The notes: a model not told the origin generated them from the sequence alone. Positions 20,956-32,070 are shown, counted from the stretch's first letter. The stretch: 64,000 nucleotides of DNA from Nymphaea colorata (GCF_008831285.2 NC_045138.2:15285934-15349933), one strand, 5' to 3'. Program-made: numbers and translations.

Positions 20956-22798
20956 GTTTTTGGGTTTTTTTTTTTTTCTTTTCATTCTTTTTTATGTCCA
21001 CATTTGTTCTTGTTATGTGCTTTTGGACAGATCTTGCTGTGTTCATTAGATGCGTTTAGTGATTAAGATTCTTCTCTTTTTTTGGTCTTTTTGTGTGTAT
21101 ATCAGTATGTAATAAAACTCATTTTCTTTACAGAGGATACATATATTTATGTTTTGCTTGGAAGTTAAGGCATTCTGCAGTTGACCATTGATTTTTCCCA
21201 TTTATTCGGCTGGTGTGTTTACATGAGGAGCTGTATGACTAAGTGAAAGCACTTTTCTTAGTTGTTAAGGTAGTCATTGTCCACCAAAACCTGTGTGTGT
21301 GCACGCATATATGTGCTCATAGTCGGTCAGATTCGTTCGACATAGCAATACCAATTTTTTTTTCTTATTGCTTAAGAATAGCAAAGACTAAGTTAAAGAT
21401 GTCTGTTTCTGTTTCAAAATTTAAATTTGATTAGACACTACTACTGAACTTAAATCTAAAATCAAACTAGTTATAATGTTTAAAAGTTGATCTACAGCGT
21501 ATTTTCTTAATTGGAAATAGAGATTTCAGAAAGAATGAACATTATATGAAAAAGATAAACAAATCAGATAGCAGAAGGCCCAACCGCCGAAGGACATTAG
21601 ACAGAGATAGAGACTGCGGACTTGATTAGTCCTTCTCTGAATTAATAAAAGCCCAGTTCGACCCTGTGACTAATTTAATCGTGTCATGTTGACCAAGCTT
21701 AAATCCTACCACTCTGTAACCTGAGCTTCTTCATGTCGGCTCACCAGAAATTTTACTTGATACAGACGAGATCTAGTAAGTGGTCTAATCCTCAAAGGGC
21801 TCTTGTTATGCTCATAATCAGGCAATGGCCAAACTTGAGTTAGAGCCAACCTGATTCACGAAAACTATGTTAAATTTATACTGTTCATCATGTAATAAAT
21901 AATTCTTGCAGAATACTAGATATGTACGACCAATATAATTTGGTGGCCCCGTGTCAGAGGACCCACATGCATATAAAATAGGAGGAATATTCGCATGCCA
22001 ACCACATACGTGCATGTTGAAAAACTTGACAAGTTCAGTAAAAGCACTAAGATTCCCAAGTTCCACTTGAAGGATACAAATCACCAATGATGACATTGTG
22101 GCAGAATGAGACAAGAAAAATATCAAGCATATAACATTGTCAGGAAGGTAAATTTTATACCTGAACAACGACATCAAAGCTACATGCAAGATATGCGCCT
22201 TAAATGGTTATCCATGAAGAAAATTGTTGGTCTAATAGTTCCACATAAAACTGGTGTACTCAATACTGTGCTTGAGTTATACTGTGAAGACATGCCTGGC
22301 TTTGAGAACCATGTGGTGCATTCTGCTATAAGGGAATAATGTTAAGAGCTGATACATCCAGAAAATTGAGTCCAAGATGAGAGTTTACATTTGAGTTTCC
22401 ACCGAGTTACATGGAACTTTGCCCTCAGGAACCAGAGATACATGTATATCTGATCCTCTGAAGTAAATAATAAACTAGCCAAGGTAAAATTTTATATTGG
22501 AACATGAGATTGATTGCTCGAATGCGTCTCATATTTGCTTTCCTGAACTTCTCTGAGTTAGCTTCAACAGCGAAAGGGAAAAAGAGGAAAAAAGTTAATT
22601 TTCTGCCGATATGCATGATTCATCTGAGATTCTGAACTCGGCACAAGCAGTTGAAGTTTTCGAGTTACAGAAAATTTCTTGCCTTCAATCTCAATGATCT
22701 CTATATGTGATGTAATAATAAATCAAGGCCGAAAATCTCACGATAGTTTGAACTTAGATGAAATGAGTAATTTATATTATTCTTTCCATACAAAATAG
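20956..22798. other. Intergenic DNA between convergent NHL genes
   Basis: Holds the 3' UTR of gene C and downstream DNA that recurs at 26205-27749. For example, 'gaccaagcttaaatcctaccact' or a close variant occurs at about 21690 and 26980, and 'ttcttcatg' follows both. This shows that the whole interval was duplicated with the genes. No additional gene was recognised. Confidence 0.7.
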
Positions 22799-23548
22799 TC
22801 ATACATTAACAATCACACTGGAGTCCATGAAGGGATTAAAAGGAAATAACCAATTTAGGAATTCCACTTTACATTCCGTTCTTGTAAATTCACCAATTCT
22901 TGAGGCGCCAGAGTTATTTGAAGGCACCAGGGGAACCATCAATTCACACCAAATCTTCTGAGAGAACTTGTGTGTCATCATCGCCCCAATTTTAAGCATC
23001 ATCTTCGCATGAATCTCAACATCGATACTGTAAATACCATCTGCTCTATGCTCCATGAAGTCAACCACACTCGATTCACTAAAGACAATCACAGACTGAC
23101 CACCAAAAGCAGGGTGAATCATGACCGCCTCTTTGCGCCTCAGATAGAAGCCAGGCAGTAAAACCCAGCCAATCAATTTTTCATGATAATAAGCAGACGT
23201 GTCGAGCTTCTGGTAGTAGACGCCGAAGTTGTCGTGCGGATTCGTTATATTAACATCCAAATTGAGATGGTATCGCAGGGTGTGTTTGCTGGTTAAGTTG
23301 AACTCTGTTAAATACGCATTCTCTACGTAGTAAGTCACAGGACGAGACCGCAGAACATACAGGGTGAGGAAAACAGCTGCGCCAACGATGGCCAGAATGA
23401 TGGTTGTGCAGTACATGAGCACAACAAAAGTCCGGCAATGGCCGGCGGATCGGCCGGCCTTGTGTCCGGAATACTGTGGCAGGAGTGGGATATCATGGTG
23501 AGCAGCTGGGTGGGTTCTGTTAAAATGGTTTGGCTCCGAATGAGCCAT
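22799..23548 (-). CDS. NDR1/HIN1-like protein, second subtype (gene E), intact single exon
   Basis: A 249-residue NHL protein. The N-terminus is His/Pro-rich and cytosolic, a membrane segment lies at about residues 42-66 (TTIILAIVGAAVF), and the LEA_2 domain follows. Landmarks are YLTEFNL, ITNPHDNFG (NPN changed to NPH), VYYQKLD, PGFYL and FTRTECKVEF. The C-terminal tail after the ECKVEF block is longer than in genes C and D. It is a sister of the minus-strand gene at 27750-28478. A TATA-like box on the minus strand (tatataatc, about 23631-23639) lies some 85 bases before the start. It converges with gene C. The role in defence or senescence is inferred from the family only. Confidence 0.92.
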   Translation of the reverse strand: MAHSEPNHFNRTHPAAHHDIPLLPQYSGHKAGRSAGHCRTFVVLMYCTTIILAIVGAAVFLTLYVLRSRPVTYYVENAYLTEFNLTSKHTLRYHLNLDVNITNPHDNFGVYYQKLDTSAYYHEKLIGWVLLPGFYLRRKEAVMIHPAFGGQSVIVFSESSVVDFMEHRADGIYSIDVEIHAKMMLKIGAMMTHKFSQKIWCELMVPLVPSNNSGASRIGEFTRTECKVEFLNWLFPFNPFMDSSVIVNV

Positions 23549-25394
23549 TCTCTAGGAAGAAATCTGAACACTTGAAGGGAAAATAGAGAGTGGTAAGAAG
23601 GAACTAATGAGAAAGGCAGGCGGACAATTTGATTATATAGCCGTTGAAAATATGCGACTGGCTTCTAGTTGCAGAGGAGGGGCAGCCTTTGTGTTTTTTT
23701 CTCCTTTGTGAAGCTGACAGACTTTCCGTTGCTCCGATCACAACATCATTCAGATATAATAAGATGCTTCTTAGAAAAAGTAAAAAAACATAACGAATTC
23801 CGGTTGAGTTCTTCTCTTGTTTAATTGATCTAGTCAACATCGCTAGTCAATCTCCTATTTTCTCTGTAACAGTGAGTAGCAAGAACGATTGTCAGCTTGA
23901 ATAGGTTTCAAGATTACTGTCATCTGATACGAGAATATTCTTCAACAGTGAAGATCACGATAAGAAGACAGGAGATGAAGATAAGGATAAACTACGATCC
24001 GTTACAACAGATTCATTCTAACTGTAGAACACACAGATTTACGAAATCTGATTTATCTTCATTAACTAGAATATTTCAAGTGCAAGGTATCAAGGATCAT
24101 GGCAGACTTGGTGTTTCTTCTGAACCATATCAAAATCTGGTTTTTCTTCTGTTTTATCTCTATTTTGACCCTCACTTCGTAAGAGCAACTTAAATAGTCA
24201 GGCCTGAGTAGGGTGGCCCAAGTAGTTGGTGCAAAGATGAGGTAAGGGTTGGTAGATGGTTAATATCCATTTCCTATATCAATTTTATGTGCTACAAAAT
24301 GGACGACACCAATGTGTAGATTAAAGCATAACAGGGACATCATCCGAGGCAACACGAGAGGAAGGGTGGAAGCTGCGCCTCTTTGATTGAGCATGAGATT
24401 AAATATTTTTCATGCTCACCCATAAAGGAGCAACAGGTTTTAGTTCAGACGTATAATTTAGGGCAATTACATACATCATGTATGCAGTTTTACTTAAAGG
24501 CGTTGGCTTAAGAGATTCCAGTTTATCGGGTTCATTGATGCTAGATGTGCAGCATGACCACCAACTTTTTAAAAAAAAAAAAAAAAATCTTCGTTTCGAT
24601 TCTTAATCATCTCATAATTTTGGATCCACTGCCGCTAACAAATCAATTCAGTTGCTTTCATCCACCCTAAAATGAGAATTTGCTAGAAATTAGAAAAAAA
24701 AAAAGAGGCAAACAGTGATACATAGTCGCGTTTACGCAAACGTTTCTTATGCTAAAGACAGGTTTGAGTCCAAATCATGGTGCAATAGAACAGCAAAATC
24801 CAAACTAGATCAAATAGGTTTGAGTATTTTAGTATATAAATATTTAATTGCATGGCCGAATCAGGTCTAACCAGTCAAGTTTGGCAAGACCGAACGCTCT
24901 TTAGGGTCTTCATATTAAATGTTGAGCTGACCCACATCATTTATCAAATCATATCGAATTGTAGCCACGTCCCTAACCCCTTCTTAGACCGGAAAACCAT
25001 GGAGCCCAAACAAATTAAATGCCAAGTGTTCAAACTTGGGATGCATGTGTGGGTGGGATCTAATGTTTAGATCCAGGTCCATCTGCATATCCTTATTATC
25101 ATTCGTGTTTTTCCTGTTTCTCATAGGAATCATTGATGAGAAACAAGTATTTTCAAATGCTAATTATATGTGGACCGTCCACGATTTTTTTTTTTATGGG
25201 CTCCCAAAACCGGAACTTGGATCCAAATTAAGAAGTCAGAGACTTCCCGGAATCCGGTCAAGTCGGATCCGACCCGTCTCCATGGCTGACTTCCTTTTCA
25301 CCTCTGGCCAAGTTGGGAAGCTTCTATGAAATTCCTACTGACGGGAGGAGAAATTTACAACGTCCCCGCCGCACCACAAACAAACTTTCAACTG
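23549..25394. other. Divergent promoter interval between NHL genes E and D, including duplication copy 4
   Basis: The left part is the upstream region of minus-strand gene E and corresponds to 28479-28830 upstream of gene F ('gacgaattccgttgag'-type block near 23790 and 28752). From about 24730 the sequence matches the upstream flank of the plus-strand copies (17330-17470 and 19115-19200; for example 'tagtatataaataattaat' at 19121 and a close variant at 24832). No ORF with coding character was found. The interval acts as a divergent promoter region. Confidence 0.65.
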
Positions 25395-25402
25395 CTATAT
25401 AT
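25395..25402 (+). promoter_or_regulatory. TATA box of NHL gene D
   Basis: 'ctatatat' followed by 'taaggttcttg', 99 bases before the ATG at 25494, in the position conserved with genes A and C. Confidence 0.8.
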
Positions 25403-25493
25403 TAAGGTTCTTGATCCTCCGTTATCTTCGTCTTCCTTTTCTGGTTCTGTCTCTTCTTCCTGAGCCTCAAGTATTCTTCAAGGTTTTGCTCTC

Positions 25494-26204
25494 ATGGCCG
25501 ACTCCAAGCCAACCCACTTCAACGGAGCCTACTACGCCGGTCCACAAGGAGCCCCAACTGTCCCCCAACAGCCGCCACAGGCCTACTACCGCCCCGGCCG
25601 CGGCCACAGCTCCTGCGGTTTCTGCTGCATCATAGGCACCTTCCTCAAGATCATCATCACCATCGTTGTCATCATCGGCATCGCCGCTCTCGTTATCTGG
25701 CTCGTTCTCCGGCCGACGGCGATCAAATTCTACGTAGAAAACGCGTCCCTGACACAGTTCAACTTGACAAACACGAACACTCTGCACTATGATCTCAAAT
25801 TGAATGTTAGCATAACGAACCACAACAGGAAGATCGGGATCGACTACGACAATCTCGAGGCGGCGGCGTATTACGCCGGAGAGCGGTTCGGGTGGGATCA
25901 GCTGCCTGGCTTCTATCAGGGTCATAAGAACACCACCATACTGCAGACTGCCTTCAAGGGGCAGTCTTTGATTGTCCCTGCGGATTTCGTTGCCAATGTC
26001 TTCAATGATCAGAAAGCACGCGGGTTTTACTACGTAGATGTGAAGATTAAACCCAACATGAGGTTCAAGATTGGGCATTTGAAGACAACCAAGTATAGTC
26101 CAAAGATCTGGTGCTACTTTCAGGTTCCTTTGGACTCTAAGAACTCATCATCATCTGCCGCTGGTGGGTTCACTAGGACCAAATGTGATGTGGATTACTG
26201 GTAG
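25494..26204 (+). CDS. NDR1/HIN1-like protein, NHL10/YLS9-type (gene D), intact single exon
   Basis: A 236-residue protein, the same length as gene C and very similar to it. It has a Pro/Tyr-rich N-terminus (PQQPPQAYYRPGR), a cysteine cluster CGFCC at 41-45, a membrane segment at about 46-72, and an LEA_2 domain with SLTQFNL, YQGHKNTT and TKCDVDYW at the end. The usual NPN turn is NHN here (residues 109-111). The start is fixed by the shared leader and the TATA box at 25395; AATAAA lies at 26352-26357. It converges with gene F (27750-28478) and repeats the gene C / gene E arrangement, so both genes of the module were copied together. It probably encodes a functional plasma-membrane NHL protein. 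Confidence 0.95.
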   Translation: MADSKPTHFNGAYYAGPQGAPTVPQQPPQAYYRPGRGHSSCGFCCIIGTFLKIIITIVVIIGIAALVIWLVLRPTAIKFYVENASLTQFNLTNTNTLHYDLKLNVSITNHNRKIGIDYDNLEAAAYYAGERFGWDQLPGFYQGHKNTTILQTAFKGQSLIVPADFVANVFNDQKARGFYYVDVKIKPNMRFKIGHLKTTKYSPKIWCYFQVPLDSKNSSSSAAGGFTRTKCDVDYW

Positions 26205-27749
26205 CCTTGGGGTTTTTTCCTTCTTGTTTGTTTCCGTCTTTTTTCTCCATATGTTCGATTTGCACAGATCTTACCGTGTAAATTAGATCAAGATGTTGTT
26301 GGTGATTGAGATTCTTCATTGAATTTTTGGGATTTTTGTGTGTGTACATGTAATAAAAGTCAATCTCTCTATAGTGGATATGTTTTTTTTATGTTTGTAG
26401 TTTTATTTTATTCTGGCTGACCTTTTGCTTAGAATTTAAGGCATTCAGCGGTTCACTACGGATTTTTTCCTTTTTATTTGCCTCGCTGGTGGGTTTATAT
26501 AAGCTGCGTATGACTAAGTAAAACCTCTTCTCTTAGTTGTTAAGGTATTCAGACATTGACGTTGTGCTTATCTATCAAAGTATGTGTGTGTGTGCATGCA
26601 CGCGTGAGTGCTTACGATCGGTCAAATTCGGGTTCGACATAGCCATATCGATTTATTGCCTTGCGAAGGAAAAAACAAAGTCTTAAGTTGAAGGTGTCTG
26701 TTTATGTTTCGAAATTCAAAGTTGATTAAGTACCATCACTGAACTTAAATGTAAAATCAAGATAGATATGATGACTGCAGCAAATTTTCTTAGTTAAAAC
26801 GGAAGAGATTAAAGAGAGAATGAACAATACATGAAGAAGATAAACAAATCAGTTGGTAGGAAGCCCAAGAACTTACACAGAAAGAAAGACTGTAGACCCG
26901 GACCTTGCTCTGGATTAAGAAAAGTCCCGTTCGATCCTGCGACTAATTTAATAAAGATACAGCAAACTATCTTGTTGTATTGGTCAAGCTTAAATCCTAC
27001 CACTTTGCAACCTAAGCTTCTTCATGCTGTTCTCACCAGAAATTTACTTGTTACATAACAAATATAGTGAGTGGTCTGATCCTCGCTAGCCCTTGTTATT
27101 ACATTTGGCCAGACTGTACTAGAGGGTGCTGAAAGTTCAGGTTAAATTATGCTGTTTCCTTAATAAATACTTCATAAGGAATTGCAAGAAAATGCATATT
27201 AAGTGTCCAATATAATCTCATGGCCTGTCATTCACTAAAACTCCCTCTCATAGGATCCACAAACATGTTATAGAGAAACTTGGGCCAGATCATGGATGAA
27301 CATTGGGGTGCCAACCGAGTTGCAGATAGGGCTGGTCAACTGGTCGAACAGGCTGAGCCTCATGTATCTGCCTTGGTTTGTCCTATCACAAACTGGCCAA
27401 GGCGAAAAACTGTAGATTGGAATGCACTGGTTGCTCAAATGTGCTGCAAAAGGAATTGCCTCAAAAATCTGTACTTCATACTTCTAGAAATTCTTTGATT
27501 TTGCATCAACAGCAAAAGAAAAAAGGAAAATAGAAATCTCAACTGACATTCATAATTCACGAAAACTCCGCACAAGTGTTTTTGCTATCCTGGAATGGAA
27601 AATGTCATCCATTTAATCTCAACGATCTCCAGACGAGATGCACTAACAAATTCAAAGCGCAAAAATCTCATGATAGTCTGAACTTAGATAAACGAGTAAT
27701 TGATATTATTCTGTCCATACACAATAATCATACATTAGCAAGAATCACA
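26205..27749. other. Intergenic DNA between convergent NHL genes D and F
   Basis: Contains the 3' UTR of gene D and DNA paralogous to 20956-22798 with many small indels. No gene or transposon end was recognised. Confidence 0.65.
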
Positions 27750-28478
27750 CTAAAGTCCTTGAAGGGATTTAAAAGGAAAGAACCAATCCAGGTATTCCAC
27801 TTTACATTCGGTTCTTGTAAATTCACCATTTCTGAAGGCAGAGTTGCTCGATGGCATCAGGGGAACCATCAATTCACACCAAATTTTTTGACAGAACTTG
27901 TCTGTCATCAATGCCCCAAATTTAAGCCTCATCTTGGCATGAATCTCAATATCTATACTGTAAAAACCATCTGATCTCTGCTTCATGGAATCACTGACCC
28001 TCAAGCCATTGAGCCCGATTACAGACTGCCCACCGAAAACAGGGTGAATCGAGACCGTCCTGTTGCGTCCCAGATAGAAGGTAGGCAGGAAAACCCAGCC
28101 AATCAATTCTTCATCATAATATGCAGATGCGTCGAGCTTCTGGTAGTAGACGCCAAACATCATGTTCGGATTCGTTATACTTACATCCAGTTTGAGATTA
28201 CATTGCAGAGTGCCCTTGCTGGTTAAGTTGAACTCTGACAAATATGCATCCTCTACGAAGTAAGTCACGGCACGAGGCCGAAGAACGTACAGGGCGAGGA
28301 ATGCAGCTGCACCAAGGATGACAAAAATGACGACCACGCACATAAACATGGCGCAGATCCGGCAATGGCAACTGGGTCGGCTGGTCTTCTGATCGGAGTA
28401 CTGTGGCAGGACTGGGGGCACATCATGGGGAGCAGCAGGGTAGGTTCTGTTGAAATGGATTGGCTCGGAATCAGCCAT
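27750..28478 (-). CDS. NDR1/HIN1-like protein, second subtype (gene F), intact single exon
   Basis: A 242-residue protein closely related to gene E (22799-23548). The N-terminus is cytosolic with HFNRTYPAAPHD, then comes a membrane segment at about residues 42-67 (FVILGAAAFLALYVL) and an LEA_2 domain with YLSEFNL, ITNPNMMFG (NPN kept here), VYYQKLD and FTRTECKVEYLDW. The start codon is in the same place as in gene E. The TATA-like block of gene E is degenerate here (aatatagtc on the minus strand near 28580), so expression may differ. It belongs to the convergent pair with gene D. Confidence 0.92.
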   Translation of the reverse strand: MADSEPIHFNRTYPAAPHDVPPVLPQYSDQKTSRPSCHCRICAMFMCVVVIFVILGAAAFLALYVLRPRAVTYFVEDAYLSEFNLTSKGTLQCNLKLDVSITNPNMMFGVYYQKLDASAYYDEELIGWVFLPTFYLGRNRTVSIHPVFGGQSVIGLNGLRVSDSMKQRSDGFYSIDIEIHAKMRLKFGALMTDKFCQKIWCELMVPLMPSSNSAFRNGEFTRTECKVEYLDWFFPFKSLQGL

Positions 28479-29323
28479 TGGGCATTGTCTTCAGGAAGAT
28501 GAAGGAAGAAATCTGGGCACTTGATGACCAAATAGACGGTGGTAAGAAGGAATAAATGAGAAGGGCAGGCAAAGAATTTGACTATATTGCCAGCCATTGG
28601 CTTTTTGGTTGCAGAGGATGGCAGCCTCTGGTTTTTCCCTCTTTTTTCTTCTGGTTGCAGCTCATGGTTTTCTTGCCCACCGCTGAGCTGATCACGACGT
28701 CATTCAAGACATAGTCAGAAGTTGCTTATCGAATTCGAAAATTAATATATAAGATGACGAATTCCGTTGAGTGTCTCATTTTAAACCCACGAAGCCAACA
28801 ACGCTGTCCATTTCTTATTTTCCCTCAGCAATTCAATGAATACCAATCAAACGGCTACTCTCTAAACTCTTCTTTTCTCTCTTGCGTTCTGTCCCCCTGA
28901 ACCAGAGGAACTCTGTCACGAGAACATGCACGCCCACAACCGGCTCACTTCAAAAGACCCTCCATTGCAGATCCCAAAGCACTCTGTTCCAATGTAAAAG
29001 TTTTATATATATATATATATATAGGAGCCTTTTGCCATCAATTGTTAGTGCAGTCTTAAGGTATTAAAAGTTTATTTTTCACCTTTTAGAAAAAATTTAG
29101 CAATGCATGCCCTCTAGTCTATAGTCTATACTGAGTAACCATGTTAAAATTTGTGTACATCATCAATTTAGATTGAGAGAAAACAAGCATATACCATGTT
29201 TTTCTGCTGCAGAATGAAACAGGCCTTAACCAAAAGGCACATGGATGACTGTATTCATCTCCTGACTAATTGGGTCTTTAAATATGTTAATTATGATTTT
29301 CCCTTGGTTTTTTTTACATAAGG
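28479..29323. other. Upstream region of gene F and spacer before the receptor pseudogene
   Basis: The first 350 bases match the upstream flank of gene E. The rest is AT-rich with a short (AT)n run at about 29007-29024. No gene was seen. Confidence 0.6.
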
Positions 29324-29417
29324 TGTCGATTTGGCATCTTTATAATGGACTATTTTCATTGGCAAGAACTTGTCGATTTGGCATCTTTATAAGGGACTAT
29401 TTTCATTGGCAAGAACT
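29324..29417. repeat. Two tandem copies of a 47-bp unit
   Basis: Copies at 29324-29370 and 29371-29417 differ at one position (ataatgg versus ataaggg). The repeat lies in what used to be the intron before the first remaining exon of the ethylene-receptor pseudogene. Confidence 0.9.
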
Positions 29418-29456
29418 TCTTTCCTCTTTGTTCATCTTCATTGATTTCACTGGCAG

Positions 29457-30807
29457 GTAGCTGTAGCCCTTTCCCATGCTGCAATATTGGAAGAATCAAT
29501 GCGTGCAAGGGATCAGCTCATGGAGCAAAATGTTGCACTAGATTTGGCACGCAGGGAAGCAGAAATGGCAATCCGTGCTAGAAATGACTTTTTGGCTGTT
29601 ATGAACCATGGAATGCGGACACCTATGCATGCAATGCAATTGTTGCTTTGTCTTCTCTACTTCTTGAAACTGAACTAACTCCTGAACAGCGTCTAATGGT
29701 GGAGACCATCCTCAAGAGTAGCAATCTTTTAGCTACACTTATAAATGATGTTTTGGATCTTTCAAGACTTGAAGATGGAAGTCTTGAACTTGAGATTGCA
29801 ACTTTCAATCTTCATTCTGTTTTCAGAGAGGTGCTTTATTTGTTCATAATTATGTAATCAGTGTTTTTTTGTTTATGATTAGACCTGAATCTCTTGTCTA
29901 GACAAGCATCAGGAAAAGCATAAATGCTTTGTTTTCTGATGGAGGTTGTTAATCTGATAAGGCCCATCGCTTCTGTGAAGAAGCTCTCAGTTTCACTGAG
30001 TTTGGCTTCAGATTTACTGTTGGTGATGAAAAACGCCTTATGCAGATTCTTCTTAATGTTATTGGTAACTCAGTTAAGTTCTCAATGGAAGGGAGCATGT
30101 CTGTTTCAACTGGTGTTGCAAAAGTAGAATCTCTAAAAGATGCACGATCCCTTGCACCATGAGTTCTATTTGCAAGTTCAGGTTGACATTTTGTTTTAAC
30201 TTTCACCAACACCACTATTTGTTGTTGCTTAATGCATGTGTTTTTTGTGTGTGTGTGTGTGTGTGCATATGACAAAGTGGTGTTTATGGCTGCAGGTTAA
30301 GGATTCTGGGATGGGAATTAGTCCTCAGGATATTCCACATATATTCACCAAATTTTTGCAGTCTCGTAACTCTGCAAATAGAGTTTCTGCCGGCACTGGT
30401 CTTGGGCTTGCTATCTGTAAAAGGCATTATAAAAAATGAAGTTGGTGCTCATTGACATAATATACTGTTCTTTTGGGCTGAGATGATTAATTCTTCTTGT
30501 TTTCCCCATTCCTTATCCAATTTGCATTTGGCAAACCAAATAATTTCTGCTCCTTGAATTCTTATGAACTTCTTCTTGGATGTATAGTGCTCCCCCAAAA
30601 TGCTGCATTTCAGGTTTGTGACTTTGATGGGAGGACAGATTTGGCTTGAAAGTGAGGGTGTGGGAAAGGGATCTGCTGCTATTTTCATTGTAAAATTAGG
30701 GATCTCTCAGAATTCAAATGAATGTCTATCGCAAATTGCTTCTAGAACTCCATTGAACTTCCGGCCAGACAAAGTTCTTGGAGCAGATGATAATGATGTG
30801 GTCCCAA

Positions 30808-30811
<4 letters not shown>
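29457..30811 (+). pseudogene. Ethylene receptor (ETR1-type) pseudogene: histidine-kinase exons only
   Basis: Four exon remnants keep the ethylene-receptor order and intron positions. The first (29457-29830) reads [19 protein letters not shown], the kinase H-box [11 protein letters not shown], then, after a frame change near 29636, [19 protein letters not shown] to VFRE. The second (29945-30181) has [16 protein letters not shown], a frame break, [18 protein letters not shown], a stop, then EFYLQVQ. The third (30296-30423) has [20 protein letters not shown] and TGLGLAICK; its donor has become GC. The fourth (30614-30811) has [25 protein letters not shown] and the first strand of a receiver domain (KVLGADDND). 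The ethylene-binding membrane domain and GAF domain are absent, and an AT microsatellite cuts off the receiver. The Glu after the phospho-accepting His is Gly. Retained introns indicate a segmental copy, not a retrocopy. It is dead by at least three lesions. Confidence 0.9.

Positions 30812-30886
<75 letters not shown>
30812..30886. repeat. (TA)n microsatellite, about 37 units
   Basis: Uninterrupted TA dinucleotides directly follow the receiver-domain start of the receptor pseudogene, marking the break point of that copy. Confidence 0.95.
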
Positions 30887-30889
<3 letters not shown>

Positions 30890-31847
30890 GAGAAAGTAAC
30901 TATGTGCATAATATTTGATGAACTATTAATTTAATCGATCAAATAAATAATAAACCTTTATCATATTTAATTAATATATTAAATAACATGGATCCGTTAA
31001 TTAAGTCTGTACGTGTGGGATTTTGACAGTTGATCAAATGTCTATCAGGTAATATTATTTAAAAAATTAAAAAATAACTTAAAAGTAATCTAAAAGTGAA
31101 ACAAATTAAAGATCAGATTTGTACAGGAAAAGAAAATCCATAAGGTGGGATGAAAGACGAGAACAAGAACCAAACCTCAAATGGAAAATTCGAAAATCTT
31201 TTGCATTAGAGTATCAAGCCTTGTTCTTGTTTCCATTATAAGGACCAGGACTCTTTTAAAGAACAACATATAACTGAACCTGGATCTAGTTTTTCCATTG
31301 ATGGATCTCAGAGAGCCTGGATCTGGATCTGGATCTGGGTTTGGACCATTCTCTTCTAGCAGCGGTTTGACCTGATTTCCGGCCCCAACCGAGATTACCC
31401 AGATCTAAACCATAAGCAAGAGCAGCCTCAACTTTCTTAAACCATGTTCATGTAAACGGGTTGTTACTTAGACATTTGAGCGTGTTGTATTCCCTTCATT
31501 GCCACCCTTGTTAAGTTTCTGCATGTTATGAACTCTCCAATTTAAGAGAATCCCACTAACCTACAAAGCAATGAGCCGCACTAACAGACCAATCCCTCAA
31601 CTTCCTAAACTGGATCTTTCTTCTCTTCCTTCCAAATTCCTTCACCATGCTGGTCTCGTCCACCTATACATCCCTGTTCAAGTTTCAATCTCCACGACTT
31701 GATCCGGACTCGATCGACTCGAGTTTGCAAGTAAAACCAGCACAGCCTGGTCTCCTACCCTGAAACTGACTTACTTTGGCAAATTTGAAGAAAAAAATCT
31801 GTGGCCTATTTCCTCTCTTCCCAAACTATATGGGCACAATCTCAACC
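30887..31847. other. AT-rich spacer without a gene
   Basis: No ORF with coding character. The stretch 31260-31430 has repeated 'ggatctgg' strings. The final part, shortly before 31848, may be decayed NHL upstream sequence, but this is not demonstrable by eye. Confidence 0.5.
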
Positions 31848-32070
31848 AACCTACTTCAATGGGCAGACTTGATCTCCAGTCGCTTTAACAAGGAGAGAGC
31901 AGAAGGTTTGTTCAGCATAGGGATCAAGATTCAGTCCAATATGAGGTTTAAGATTGGTTATTTGAAGACTACCAAGTTTTCTCCAACTAGTTCCGCTGGC
32001 TTCATCGACCAACTGGTCTTCTCCAAGCAATGGCTTTACAAGGACTCAATGTGATGTCGACCATCTCTAG
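31848..32070 (+). pseudogene. Decayed 3' end of an NHL10-type gene
   Basis: The frame DLISSRFNKERAEGLFSIG leads into IKIQSNMRFKIGYLKTTKFSP, recognisably the C-terminal part of the NHL genes at 20245 and 25494 (compare KIKPKMRFKIGQLKTTKYSP). After this the frame shifts: the original C-terminus GFTRTQCDVDHL followed by TAG (32068-32070) is in another frame, and the block around WCYxxVPL is missing. No N-terminal half, membrane segment or promoter was found upstream. This is the most distal trace of the NHL cluster. Confidence 0.8.

Noticed and set aside
30600-30887. ORF ending in a YIYIYI run, looking like a transmembrane or repeat protein
   Set aside because: It is the last exon of the ethylene-receptor pseudogene reading into a (TA)n microsatellite.
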